From: Lachnoclostridium sp. An131
GTDB taxonomy: Bacteria; Bacillota; Clostridia; Lachnospirales; Lachnospiraceae
Length of the DNA stretch: 64,000 bases
Direction: 5' to 3'
Assembly: GCF_002160825.1 (NCBI RefSeq)
Contig: NZ_NFLI01000018.1
Location: 1-64,000, forward strand
Shown: positions 50,894-59,558 of the stretch, piece after piece
Numbering within the stretch: the stretch's first letter is position 1
Layout of the letters: each line of letters starts with the position of its first letter
The notes under the pieces: model-generated
What the model was told of the DNA's origin: nothing
Databases searched by the model: none
What the model saw: the letters and a program-made list of their open reading frames with translations, nothing else
Position numbers and translations under genes: made by a program

Positions 50894-52282
50894 AGAAGGC
50901 TGGCGCTTCGTTCCGGCTGCCTCCCGTCCCAGCTCTTTTGTTCTTTTTGCAATCACCCGCGGAAAGAAATACAGAAACAGGGCTGTCGTCACCGCGGCTG
51001 CGATGACGTCCGCTGCCGGTTCTGAGAAAAACGCCGCCTCCGCCGAGACGAGCGCAGGGAGCGTCAGCAGGCTTGCCAGATAAACAAGCTTCCGGAACGC
51101 TGAGCAGAACAGGGCTAGCTTTACCTGTCCCAGCGCTGTCGTCTCATCTACCAGCGGGTACTGTACCGCCAGCGGGATAATCATGGCAGTGAATATTTTT
51201 ATGTATCTTACCGAACGCGCCAGAATCTCACTGTCTTTCGTGAACAGCGAGACATAAAGAGGCGAAGCCGTATAGGTCAGCGCCATCATAAAGACACAGA
51301 AGCTGATACATAGCCCTACGATACACCGCAGGGCTTTTTTGATGCGGCCGGCATCCCCCATTCCGTAATTAAAGCTGATCACAGGCTGGCTTCCCAGCGT
51401 AATTCCTCCCATCGGCATCGTAATCAGCAGAAGGTAGCTCTGCACAATCGTCGCGCAGGTCACAAGTGTGTCGCCCTCGCCCGGTCCCCCGTAGCGCTGA
51501 AGCACAGTATTCAGAACAATCAGAAGGATGCTGTCACTGGCAATAATCAGAAACGGAGACAGTCCAAAGGCTGCGATTCTTTGCACGGTCTTCCACCGGA
51601 AATCGCCCCAGCTCAGACGCACGGGCATTTTCCTGCTCCAAAGCGTCAGCAGAACAAAGGCACAGGAGGCAATCTGGGAAATCACCGTAGCAATAGCTGC
51701 ACCCGCCACTCCCATATCAAAAACAAAGATGAAAACAGGATCCAGCACAATATTCAGCACTGCTCCCAGCATCACCGTCGCCATTCCCAGGCCGGAAAAG
51801 CCCTGGGCAATCAGAAAGCTGTTCATTCCTCCGGCCATCAGGGCGAAAAAGGTTCCCGCCGTATAAATAGTCATATAAGTATCCGCATACGCAAACGTGG
51901 CCTGGCTTGCGCCAAACCACATAAGCAGATGCTCTTTTGAAAATAAGAATACAATTGTCAAAATCACGGACAGAACCAGAAGCATCAGAAAACCGTTATT
52001 CAGTATTCTCCGCGCCTCTCTGGTATTTCCCTCGCCCATCCGCATCGCCATGAGCGGAGAACCTCCCATTCCCACCAGAGAACCGAAGGAAGAGAGAAGG
52101 GTCACAATCGGCGCGCAGACGCCCACGCCTGCCAACGCCAGACTTCCTACCCCCGCACCGATATACATGCGATCCACGATGGAATACAGCACGTTTACCA
52201 GCTGGGCAAGCATCGTGGGAACCGCCAGCCTCAGCACCAGCGGAAAGACAGGATCATGTCCCAAATCATTTGTATGTTTCAT
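50888..52282 (-). CDS. MATE-family transporter 2
   Basis: A 464-residue antiporter with twelve hydrophobic helices: LAVPTMLAQLVNVLYSIVDRMYIG, GVGVCAPIVTLLSSFGSLVGMGGSPLMAMRMG and, in the second half, GGITLGSQPVISFNYGMG. It shares the family with the first pump but not close sequence. It begins 36 bases after the TPR/P-loop gene ends. No regulator or own promoter is evident, and the ATG has no good ribosome site; a GC-rich hairpin (52292-52306) lies directly before it. Confidence 0.92.
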   Translation of the reverse strand: MKHTNDLGHDPVFPLVLRLAVPTMLAQLVNVLYSIVDRMYIGAGVGSLALAGVGVCAPIVTLLSSFGSLVGMGGSPLMAMRMGEGNTREARRILNNGFLMLLVLSVILTIVFLFSKEHLLMWFGASQATFAYADTYMTIYTAGTFFALMAGGMNSFLIAQGFSGLGMATVMLGAVLNIVLDPVFIFVFDMGVAGAAIATVISQIASCAFVLLTLWSRKMPVRLSWGDFRWKTVQRIAAFGLSPFLIIASDSILLIVLNTVLQRYGGPGEGDTLVTCATIVQSYLLLITMPMGGITLGSQPVISFNYGMGDAGRIKKALRCIVGLCISFCVFMMALTYTASPLYVSLFTKDSEILARSVRYIKIFTAMIIPLAVQYPLVDETTALGQVKLALFCSAFRKLVYLASLLTLPALVSAEAAFFSEPAADVIAAAVTTALFLYFFPRVIAKRTKELGREAAGTKRQPSA

Positions 52283-52318
52283 ATTTTTTCAGCCGCCGCA
52301 GGCGGCATTTGTGCACCT

Positions 52319-54901
52319 CTACTTTTCAAAATCCTTTTCCAGAAGAATCAGATGGCCAAACTCGTCCATACGGCTCTTCTTCGTCTTGCCGAACAGGCCC
52401 TTCTTTCCGCGCTTTTCAATGGCTTCGTCTACCATCTCCTTGACCTCGGCTACGTTCACCAGATGATCGCTGGTCTGATTGTTTCCAATCCGGTTGTACA
52501 GAGCCAGCACAGCCATCTCGTCCAGCACGCAGTCTCTCTCCTGCGCATAGGATTCGCCGAATGCCACCAGCTCCTTATTTGTAAATACAGGGATCTCTAT
52601 CGTGCGTGTGAATTTGGCTCCCAGGCTCTCACAGCGGATAAAGAGCTTCCGGATCTCTTCCTTGTCATCCTCCAGAATCACTAGCAGCCCGCCTGTCTTT
52701 CTCGTCATGGCATGAGAAAGCTGGACAGCCGTCTTTGTCTTCAGGTTCCCTGCTCTTTCTATCAGAAGAGCTCCGCCGCCAAGCTTCGCAACCACCGCAG
52801 ACACATCCTTGCCATTCAGGCTCTCCGCAGCCACCTTCGCCATCTTCGCGCCTTTGACACGCCGCTGCTTCTGAAGCGCCTTCACAATATCCGCAGCCAG
52901 CGTGGATTTGCCATTCCCCCGTTCTCCGGTAATCACGATATTGCCCACCAGAGAATCCTCGCGCCGTTCCTTGCGCATCCGGTCTTCCTCCAGAAGCTCT
53001 GCCAGCTGCCTGTTCATTCCGCGCACAGAGGTAAAGTAGGCAAAAAGCTTCTTCTGTTCCTCGGAAAGCTGTCCAGGCGGTATCGCAGAAATCGTCTCCT
53101 CCAGAGATTTCTCCAGCTCCTCCAGCATCGGAGCAGCAGGCTCTTCCTCCTTCTCCTGCTCTGTCTCCGCCTTCCGCCGGGCGTCATCTTCCGCTCTTTT
53201 CTGTGAAGCAGGCTGCTCTTCTGGCTTCTGTCCAGCTGCCGGCTGCTTCGGCTGTACTGCAGAGTCTGCTGCCGGCTCTGTCTCCTGCCGGCTGGAACCT
53301 GCCGCTGCCGGCTGCAGCTCTTCCAGAGACGCAGCCTCCAGAATATCCAGGATCTCCCGGCTGTCCATCCTCTTTTGCCCTTTGCTTTCCGCCGGAGCTT
53401 CCAGGATCTCCAGAATCTCCTGCGGTTCCTTCGCCGCAGGCGCAGCAGACGGCACGGCCTTCTGCAATGTGTTTCCTTCCAGCTCTTCTTTTTCCTGCTG
53501 CCGTCCCGATTCCGCAGTCTTCTTTCTGATCGGCTCCAGCTCTACGTGAACCGGATATCTGCCCTCTATCTCCTCAATCAGGCGCTGGATCTCCTCCGGA
53601 ACCGTGGTTTTAACCTCGATGTTCAGCTCCGGAAGCTGGCCTGTGGCACGCAGGCGCTCCCGCTCTCTGCGGCGCTCCTCATCCCTTTTGGCTGCTTCCG
53701 CAATGGCAGCTTCCGTCTCCCGCTTCTTGACCTCCCAGTCATTTAAAATATCCTCGATGCTGAGCTGACCAGTAATCTGTCGGTCCAGCACATTCTCTTC
53801 CATGTCAAAGGTCAGCTGGCCGCTCTCATCCTGTCCGATAAATTTCGGAAGCTGCATGGTATCCTTTGACGCACCTGACCACGATACCGCCGTGCCCTGA
53901 CCCGCCGCAGGAGCCGCAGAAGTCCCCCGGTCTTCCGCTCCTTCCGCCTTATCCGGAGCGCTCGTTTCCTCCGGCGCTTCCTGCTGCTTAGACGTCTCCT
54001 GCTTCTCCGGCGTACCCTTCTGTCCGGAGGCTTCCTGCCCTTCCGGCGTTTCCTTCTGTCCGGAGGCTTCCTGCCCTTCCGGCGTTTCCTCCTGTCCGGA
54101 GGCTTCCTGCCCTTCCGGCGTTTCCTTCTGTCCGGAGACTCCCTGTCCTTCCGGCGCCTCTGCTTTCCGCTCCGTCTCCTTCCGGATCAGATCTTCCAGG
54201 CCTTCCGCGAGGGCCGCCTGGAGATTCGTGGTATTAAACTGCTCCATATTTACCGGACGAACCTTGATCTCCTCCGCTGTCCGCGGATCCGTCACCATCT
54301 GGCGGTACTTTTCCTCCTGAGAAGCAGTCAGCGGCTGAATCCGCATCTTCAGCTCCATCGCCTTTATGACATACTCACCTTCGCTGAACCACAGAATCAA
54401 ATCATCACATTCTTCCACACATTTCAGAGACATACCCGCCTTATAATAGAGCTCTGCCAGCTCATAGGCCCATTCCTCCTGGTATTCCCGGCTCTTGTAT
54501 TCTTCAAGAATCGCAATCTGATCCTCTATGGAGGAACCGCGTCCCTTGTAAATCTCGTATTTCAAAACATAGCGTCCCAGATCATGAGGCGCAATTCTGA
54601 CAAATTCCTTGTACAGCTCCACTGCTTCGTCGAAATCCTTCAGCTTTACTGCAATCTCCACCATCTTATAGACGATCATCCGTCCTATCGGCGCACAGTC
54701 ATAAGCGATATTCAGGATCTCGTAGCAATCCTCGTACCGTTCCGTCTTTTCATAAGCCTCCGCAACCTGCAGAAGAAGTCCTACATTCCGCACCTTACGC
54801 CAGTCAATAGAGTCCGCGATCTTGGCGGCTGTTTTATAATCCTCTTTTTTTATCAGCTTTCCCAGCTGCTCTGTCTTTATCTGAAATTCATATTTATCCA
54901 A
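52319..54901 (-). CDS. TPR and P-loop ATPase-like protein with Gly-Gln-Glu tandem repeats
   Basis: An 860-residue protein starting at TTG 54901 after GAGGTGG. Residues 1-235 are TPR-like helical repeats (AEAYEKTERYEDCYEILNIAYDCAP type). Residues 249-310 are a tandem of the 12-residue unit TPEGQEASGQKE, with five near-exact copies (36-bp repeats at 53972-54157). A long Ala/Glu/Gln-rich coiled segment (320-600) leads to an AAA-like domain with Walker A GERGNGKST (659-667), GALLIERAG as Walker B-like, and a C-terminal lid (790-830). I do not recognise a named family; a CbbX-like ATPase is the nearest. It has its own promoter. Confidence 0.82.
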   Translation of the reverse strand: MDKYEFQIKTEQLGKLIKKEDYKTAAKIADSIDWRKVRNVGLLLQVAEAYEKTERYEDCYEILNIAYDCAPIGRMIVYKMVEIAVKLKDFDEAVELYKEFVRIAPHDLGRYVLKYEIYKGRGSSIEDQIAILEEYKSREYQEEWAYELAELYYKAGMSLKCVEECDDLILWFSEGEYVIKAMELKMRIQPLTASQEEKYRQMVTDPRTAEEIKVRPVNMEQFNTTNLQAALAEGLEDLIRKETERKAEAPEGQGVSGQKETPEGQEASGQEETPEGQEASGQKETPEGQEASGQKGTPEKQETSKQQEAPEETSAPDKAEGAEDRGTSAAPAAGQGTAVSWSGASKDTMQLPKFIGQDESGQLTFDMEENVLDRQITGQLSIEDILNDWEVKKRETEAAIAEAAKRDEERRRERERLRATGQLPELNIEVKTTVPEEIQRLIEEIEGRYPVHVELEPIRKKTAESGRQQEKEELEGNTLQKAVPSAAPAAKEPQEILEILEAPAESKGQKRMDSREILDILEAASLEELQPAAAGSSRQETEPAADSAVQPKQPAAGQKPEEQPASQKRAEDDARRKAETEQEKEEEPAAPMLEELEKSLEETISAIPPGQLSEEQKKLFAYFTSVRGMNRQLAELLEEDRMRKERREDSLVGNIVITGERGNGKSTLAADIVKALQKQRRVKGAKMAKVAAESLNGKDVSAVVAKLGGGALLIERAGNLKTKTAVQLSHAMTRKTGGLLVILEDDKEEIRKLFIRCESLGAKFTRTIEIPVFTNKELVAFGESYAQERDCVLDEMAVLALYNRIGNNQTSDHLVNVAEVKEMVDEAIEKRGKKGLFGKTKKSRMDEFGHLILLEKDFEK
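53972..54157 (-). repeat. Tandem 36-bp coding repeat in the TPR/P-loop gene
   Basis: Five near-identical copies of a 36-base unit (CTTCCGGCGTTTCCTTCTGT..., plus strand) encode TPEGQEASGQ(K/E)E. Outer copies are diverged (GVSGQ, EKQETSKQ). Such arrays change copy number readily. Confidence 0.85.
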
Positions 54902-54969
54902 CGATTTCCACCTCAGTCATCCTGTCAGACTACTATATTTTGTTGCTTTTCCGTTCCCTTTGTCAAAAT

Positions 54970-54985
54970 ATGCTATAGTTAGCAT
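54970..54985. promoter_or_regulatory. Palindrome at the start point of the TPR/P-loop gene
   Basis: ATGCTA TAGT TAGCAT, a perfect 6-bp inverted repeat with 4-base centre, directly after the -10 box. A repressor site is plausible; the regulator is not identified. Confidence 0.5.
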
Positions 54986-54986
54986 T

Positions 54987-55015
54987 AGTGTATCACAGGG
55001 CACTTTTCTTGTCAA
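54987..55015 (-). promoter_or_regulatory. Sigma-A promoter of the TPR/P-loop gene
   Basis: Minus strand TTGACA (55010-55015), 17 bases, TACACT (54987-54992). Start point near 54980, giving an 80-base leader. Confidence 0.7.
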
Positions 55016-55056
55016 AAAAATTTCTTCTGGATCCAGGAAATATCCGGGCGGAAATA

Positions 55057-55084
55057 AGGGCGCCTCAATCAATTGAGGCGCCCT
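55057..55084 (-). terminator. Terminator of degV
   Basis: AGGGCGCCTCAAT pairs perfectly with ATTGAGGCGCCCT around a 2-base centre, followed on the minus strand by TATTTCC. It lies 49 bases after the degV stop codon. Confidence 0.75.
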
Positions 55085-55132
55085 CCTTCCAGGCTGAATT
55101 TTCAATCCAGCGCTGTCTTTCGAAAATAAATT

Positions 55133-56002
55133 TTATCTGTTCAAAATTCTCGTAGCCGCTATCGCAAGAGATCCATCTCCGATATGGCAGGATACGCTCA
55201 AAGACAGGGAATCCACAAAGCCTACCTGATATCCTGGAAACGCCTCTTCCACTTCCTTTTTGAAATCCAGCGCCTCTTCATAATTGTTTGTGTGGGCGAT
55301 ATCCAGATAGACTTCATGCGCGTCCACGCCGCCGAAACGGGTCTCGATATCATTTCTTACCGCGTCAAGCATGGTCTGACGGGCTTGCCGCATGGTTCTT
55401 GCCTTTGAAAAGGAATCCAGCCTTTCACCCTGAATAGTCAGCACCGGCTTCAGGCGCAGCATCGTACCGATAGCCGCTACCGCCGGAGTGATACGGCCGC
55501 CCTTCTTCAGGTATTTCAGTGTCGCTACCGTAATATAGATGCTGGACTCCAGCTTCGTCTCTTCGAGGATCTCACGGATCTCCCGGGCGCTCTTTCCGGC
55601 CTTCGCCAGACGAACCGCATCCTCCACAGAACGTCTCTGGGTGATGGAAATCCGATGATTATTTACCACCTGGACTTTTCCGTCAAAATCATCTGCCAGG
55701 GCAATCGCCGTCTGGCAGGAACCGGACAGCCCGCTGGACATCGGAATATGCACGACCTCATCATATTCCTTCAGCAGTTCCTTCCACAGATTCATCACCG
55801 ATTCCGGGGAGGGCTGGGAGGTGGCAATATCCGCATCCTGCTTCAGATATTCATAAAACTCTTCCTGAGTTAAATTGATTCCTTCAAAATATTCCTTTCC
55901 ATCGATCGTAAAAGGCATCGGCAGAACCGAAATTCCCATTGCTTCCGCCAGTTCCTGGGTAATTCCGCTGTTGCTGTCCGTTACAATCGCTACCTTACTC
56001 AC
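55133..56002 (-). CDS. DegV family fatty-acid-binding protein
   Basis: A 289-residue two-domain DegV protein. IVTDSNSGITQELAEAMGI and FYEYLKQDADIATSQPSPESV are typical; MSSGLSGSCQTA and VVNNHRISITQR mark the fatty-acid site. DegV (FakB) proteins hold fatty acids for phosphorylation by FakA; no FakA homologue is in the window. GTG at 56002 with GGAGAG eight bases upstream is preferred over TTG at 56005. It has its own promoter and terminator. Confidence 0.94.
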   Translation of the reverse strand: MSKVAIVTDSNSGITQELAEAMGISVLPMPFTIDGKEYFEGINLTQEEFYEYLKQDADIATSQPSPESVMNLWKELLKEYDEVVHIPMSSGLSGSCQTAIALADDFDGKVQVVNNHRISITQRRSVEDAVRLAKAGKSAREIREILEETKLESSIYITVATLKYLKKGGRITPAVAAIGTMLRLKPVLTIQGERLDSFSKARTMRQARQTMLDAVRNDIETRFGGVDAHEVYLDIAHTNNYEEALDFKKEVEEAFPGYQVGFVDSLSLSVSCHIGDGSLAIAATRILNR

Positions 56003-56048
56003 CAAAAATCTCTCCTTCCGCGTCCTTGTGCTGTTATCAACCCGTATC

Positions 56049-56079
56049 CGCGGCAGACGCAGCCTGCGCTGCCGCCGTG
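56049..56079 (-). other. GC-rich hairpin in the degV leader
   Basis: CGGCA...TGCCG with inner CGCA/TGCG pairs, at or just after the predicted degV start point. No U-run follows, so it may be a leader structure or a weak stop for the PTS operon upstream. Confidence 0.4.
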
Positions 56080-56082
56080 GTA

Positions 56083-56111
56083 AGTATAACAGCTTACCGC
56101 AGAAAAGTCCA
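56083..56111 (-). promoter_or_regulatory. Promoter of degV
   Basis: Minus strand TGGACT (56106-56111), 17 bases, TATACT (56083-56088). Confidence 0.65.
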
Positions 56112-56165
56112 GTTTTTCGATGCTTTTCTTCTTTTCCTGCCCGGAAGCCAGCAGATGCCGTACAC

Positions 56166-56603
56166 TTATATGGGGACAGAATTTAAAATCTGCAGCATTT
56201 CCTCCTTATCCTCTGTTATACGCATACGCTCTACCTTTTCCGTTTCCATGCATACCTGCGCAATTCTGCTCAGCAATTCAATATGCTCCCCATCCTTTCC
56301 CGCTATACCAAACAAAAGATACGCTGTTCCCGTGCCGAAATCCACTCCTCTTTTCAACTGCAGTACAGATATGCCCGAGTGAAGAATATTCCGTTCACTG
56401 CCCTCAACACCATGCGGAATCGCGATCCCATTCCCCATATAGACACCAAAAAGACGTTCCCGCTCCATCATATCGTCAATATATTCCCCGCGGATATACC
56501 CCTGCTGAAAGAGAATTTCTCCGCAGGCCCGGATCGCTTCCCAGCGATCCGGGTAATCTGCGCCCAGTACAATATTATTTACCGTCAATACCTGTTCTTT
56601 CAT
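56166..56603 (-). CDS. mtlF: PTS mannitol-type subunit IIA
   Basis: A 145-residue IIA protein, phosphorylated by HPr at the histidine in GIAIPHGVEGSERN (about residue 63). TVNNIVLGADYPDRWEAIRACGEIL is typical of MtlF. It is the last gene of the five-gene operon and 22 bases from mtlA. Substrate range is set by the IIC partner. Confidence 0.92.
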   Translation of the reverse strand: MKEQVLTVNNIVLGADYPDRWEAIRACGEILFQQGYIRGEYIDDMMERERLFGVYMGNGIAIPHGVEGSERNILHSGISVLQLKRGVDFGTGTAYLLFGIAGKDGEHIELLSRIAQVCMETEKVERMRITEDKEEMLQILNSVPI

Positions 56604-56625
56604 CTTAGTCCGTCTCTCCCTGCTG

Positions 56626-58050
56626 TCAGAGAAGCATTTTTATTAAGCGGTCATAAGCTTCGTTGTCCAAAAGATTCTCTACCGGAAATACCTGGTTCTT
56701 CATTTGGTTTGTCTCCAGCATGCTCCTTACCCTGTCCTCCAGAGGCTTTGTTGTCACAATCAAATCGCCTTCCCTGACATTTTCTCCAATGGAAGCAACT
56801 GAAGTATGTACTACTTCCATACTCAGCATTGCTTTGTTCAGCTTTGTTTTCATAATGGATTCTCCCATCACACTGGATCCCATTCCGGCGTCGCAGGCAA
56901 ACACGATTCGGGATATAGTCATCCCTGCACCATGCGCGGCTGCCGCTGCTATTGGCTGGACTGCTGCGTTTCCTGTCACTCCCATTTCACTCAAAGTCTT
57001 TTCCATGGAAAAATTCGCTCCAGCCACTTCTTCTGACTTATCCATCTTCAGGAAGAAACCAGCTACCAGGCAGGATGTGATCATACCGGCAAAATAGGAA
57101 ATAACATTCACTACAAGACTGCTCTTTGCAGAGACAGCTACCAGCGCGAAAAAGCTTCCCGGTGAAATCGCCGCCACCGTTCCGCCTCCAAAATTTTGAA
57201 TGATCAGAATGGATACAAAGCTTCCTGCTATCTGTCCTATCAGCGTCACCGGCTTACTTAAAACAAACGGGTATACAACCTCTCCGATTCCTCCGAAGAA
57301 ATTGATAAAAGCCGCTCCAGGAGCAGCCTTTTTCGCTGTCCCTTTTCCAAAAATTGCAAAGGCCAGAGCCACGCCCAGAACACAGCCGTTATTTGCCTCC
57401 AGCATAAAGAGAATCGATTTCCCCGTCTCTGCCGCCTGCTCCACTCCGAGCGGAATCATGATACCATGATTGATAGCATTATTCAAAAACAAAACCTTTC
57501 CAGGCTGTACGAAGAATGCCATCAGAGGCAGCAGTCCCCTGCTTATCAGCGCATTGATCGCTGCGCTGAACACGGTAATCAGTCCTTCAATAATCGGCAC
57601 AAAAGCAAAAAATCCGATTACCATCAATACCGCTCCGACCAGGCCCAGGGAAAAGTTATTGACCATCATTTCCAGACCAGGCTTTACTCTTCCTTCAAAC
57701 AGTTTATCCACCTTTTTGATGCACCATGCAGCAAACGGTCCCATAAACATAGCGCCTGCAAGCATATTAATATCCGTGCCCAGAATTACGCCCATTGTCG
57801 CAAAGGCGCCTATTACTCCGCCGCGGCGTCCATATACATTGCTTCCGCCTGTGTAGGCGATAAGAAGCGGCATCAGATATTTCATTGTGGGTGATACCAG
57901 CTGGTTCAGGGTTTCGTTGGGCAGCCAGCCCGTAGGAATGAACAGCGCAGCCAACACGCCCCACCCAATAAACACACCGATATTCGGCATAACCTCAGAG
58001 CTTAAAAAAGCCCCCATTTTCTGTACTCTTACTTTTGCAGAAGTATTCAT
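56626..58050 (-). CDS. mtlA: PTS mannitol-type subunit IICB
   Basis: A 474-residue permease with the MtlA membrane part (1-340; GVLAALFIPTGWLPNETLNQ, YTGGSNVYGRRGGVIGAF, NNAINHGIMIPLGVEQA) fused to a C-terminal IIB domain (about 375-474) with phospho-cysteine in FACDAGMGSSVMGE. Domain order and length fit mannitol-specific IICB. However the operon lacks mannitol-1-phosphate dehydrogenase, so the sugar could be another hexitol. Distance to the SIS gene is 22 bases. Confidence 0.92.
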   Translation of the reverse strand: MNTSAKVRVQKMGAFLSSEVMPNIGVFIGWGVLAALFIPTGWLPNETLNQLVSPTMKYLMPLLIAYTGGSNVYGRRGGVIGAFATMGVILGTDINMLAGAMFMGPFAAWCIKKVDKLFEGRVKPGLEMMVNNFSLGLVGAVLMVIGFFAFVPIIEGLITVFSAAINALISRGLLPLMAFFVQPGKVLFLNNAINHGIMIPLGVEQAAETGKSILFMLEANNGCVLGVALAFAIFGKGTAKKAAPGAAFINFFGGIGEVVYPFVLSKPVTLIGQIAGSFVSILIIQNFGGGTVAAISPGSFFALVAVSAKSSLVVNVISYFAGMITSCLVAGFFLKMDKSEEVAGANFSMEKTLSEMGVTGNAAVQPIAAAAAHGAGMTISRIVFACDAGMGSSVMGESIMKTKLNKAMLSMEVVHTSVASIGENVREGDLIVTTKPLEDRVRSMLETNQMKNQVFPVENLLDNEAYDRLIKMLL

Positions 58051-58072
58051 ATTTTATCCCCCAAAGGCCAGG

Positions 58073-58606
58073 CTACTGCAGATTTGCGTGCCTGCCATTC
58101 ATAAATTCTGTCGTTACCTTCCTTTTCTCCTTGAGCTCTTCCGCTACTGCATCCCCAATTACCAGTACCGACTGCTCAAACAAAGAACCTGCGTGCTGCC
58201 TTGTCTCTACTTTTGTCCTGGCTGGTACGCAGAGAAAATAATCCGAGATTTCCGGATTTTCCGGCACAGCTGAGATCAAAAGTACTCTGGCTTCCTGTTT
58301 CCTCGCTGTCTCTATATGATTCAGCGTTACCTTCGTCCTGGCGCTGGCTGTAACTGCGATCAGCAAATCCCCTTTCTGAATCGACGGCGTCGAAGCATCC
58401 CCGGCTACATAAGCCTCGTAGCCAAGATGCATAAACCGGATAGCGAGGGCCTTCACCATATTTCCGCTTCTCCCCATGCCGCTGAAAAAGATTCTTTTCA
58501 CCTGCATGCAGGCGTCTGCGGCCTGCTCCAGCTGTTCCGGATCTACCTGTTCCGCAACTGCCTGGAGTTCCCGAATATTTTCTTTTACGTTTTTCGTTAC
58601 ACTCAT
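58073..58606 (-). CDS. SIS-domain 6-phospho-3-hexuloisomerase-like protein
   Basis: A 177-residue protein of the PHI (HxlB) type. FSGMGRSGNMVKALAIRFMHLGYEAYV and QKGDLLIAVTASARTKVTLNH place it in the SIS isomerase fold; the sugar-phosphate loop TASART replaces the common SGSGET. PHI usually pairs with hexulose-phosphate synthase in formaldehyde fixation or the reverse; no synthase is found here. With the 6PGDH-like enzyme and PTS it probably interconverts a phosphorylated ketohexose from the imported sugar. Function inferred. Confidence 0.82.
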   Translation of the reverse strand: MSVTKNVKENIRELQAVAEQVDPEQLEQAADACMQVKRIFFSGMGRSGNMVKALAIRFMHLGYEAYVAGDASTPSIQKGDLLIAVTASARTKVTLNHIETARKQEARVLLISAVPENPEISDYFLCVPARTKVETRQHAGSLFEQSVLVIGDAVAEELKEKRKVTTEFMNGRHANLQ

Positions 58607-58623
58607 GCAAATCCCCTTATTGT

Positions 58624-59520
58624 CTACTTATGCTTAACCGGATGGCCGCCTATCACTCCCCTGGCGGCGGCAAGGCATTTCATGGCAGGAGAATCCTCCT
58701 GCTGGGAGCGGAAACGCTGCTGAAGCGCAGCAGTGATAGTCGGCGTCGGCACACGCAGCCTGACCGATTCTTCTACCGTCCATCTGCCCATCCCCGAGTC
58801 TGCCACAAAGCCTTCCACTCCTTCCAGCTTCACATCCGGCTCCAGAGCCTTGATTATCTGTCCAAGAATATGAGAACGGATAGAGCAGCCGTTCTGGTAT
58901 GCGTGCAGTACCCCCAGCACATCTACGTCAATCTCTGACGCTGTCAGCATCTCATAGCCTTCCGCATATGCCTGCATAATCGCATACTCCACGCCGTTAT
59001 GTATGGTTTTCGCGTAGTGTCCTGCCCCGCAGCCTCCACACCAAGAATATGCATCGGGGGCAGCCAGGCTTTCGAAAAACGGAATCATACTTCTGTAATC
59101 TGCCTCTTCTCCGCCTATCAGCATGCCGCAGCCGTTTTTTGCGCCCTCTACGCCGCCGCTCACACCAACGTCCATAAAACGGATCCCTTTTTCCTTAAGC
59201 TTTTTTCCTGAACGCACAGTGTCTCTGAAATCTGTATTCCCCCCGTCAATCAGTAAATCTCCGGGAGCAATCAGTTCTCCCAGATTATGGATCATCTGAT
59301 TTGTGATTTTTCCTGGCGGGAGCTGCATCCAGATTACCCTGGGACTGGACAGCTCACCTACCAAAGCCTGGAGACTGTCCGCAAGAGGGATTCCCCGGCC
59401 TTCTGCGTTTTCTCTGGCCTGCGGACTGTTATCGTAGCCCACCAGCCTGTGGCCTGCCTGAACAGCTCTCGACGACATCTCCAATCCCATTTTTCCTAAT
59501 CCTATAAAACCTATCTCCAT
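58624..59520 (-). CDS. 6-phosphogluconate dehydrogenase-like (YqeC type)
   Basis: A 298-residue NAD(P)-dependent decarboxylating dehydrogenase. The Rossmann motif GFIGLGKMGLEM opens the protein; LLIDGGNTDFRDT, DVGVSGGVEGAKNG and the catalytic lysine region GHYAKTIHNGVEYAIMQAY follow. The short length (about 300, against 470 for Gnd) matches the YqeC/GntZ branch. Located between the RpiR regulator and the SIS gene, it may act on a hexonate-phosphate made from the PTS substrate rather than on gluconate itself. Confidence 0.9.
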   Translation of the reverse strand: MEIGFIGLGKMGLEMSSRAVQAGHRLVGYDNSPQARENAEGRGIPLADSLQALVGELSSPRVIWMQLPPGKITNQMIHNLGELIAPGDLLIDGGNTDFRDTVRSGKKLKEKGIRFMDVGVSGGVEGAKNGCGMLIGGEEADYRSMIPFFESLAAPDAYSWCGGCGAGHYAKTIHNGVEYAIMQAYAEGYEMLTASEIDVDVLGVLHAYQNGCSIRSHILGQIIKALEPDVKLEGVEGFVADSGMGRWTVEESVRLRVPTPTITAALQQRFRSQQEDSPAMKCLAAARGVIGGHPVKHK

Positions 59521-59558
59521 AATTTCTCCACTATTTTTTTGATTTTTCTCATAAATAT

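Noticed and set aside
52291-52306. GC-rich hairpin as terminator before MATE 2
   Set aside because: GCCGCC-GCA-GGCGGC is a good stem but is followed on the coding strand by an A-run, not a U-run; it may affect initiation only.
58073-59520. Ribulose-monophosphate (formaldehyde-fixing) pathway
   Set aside because: The isomerase alone resembles PHI; hexulose-phosphate synthase, the defining enzyme, is absent in the window.
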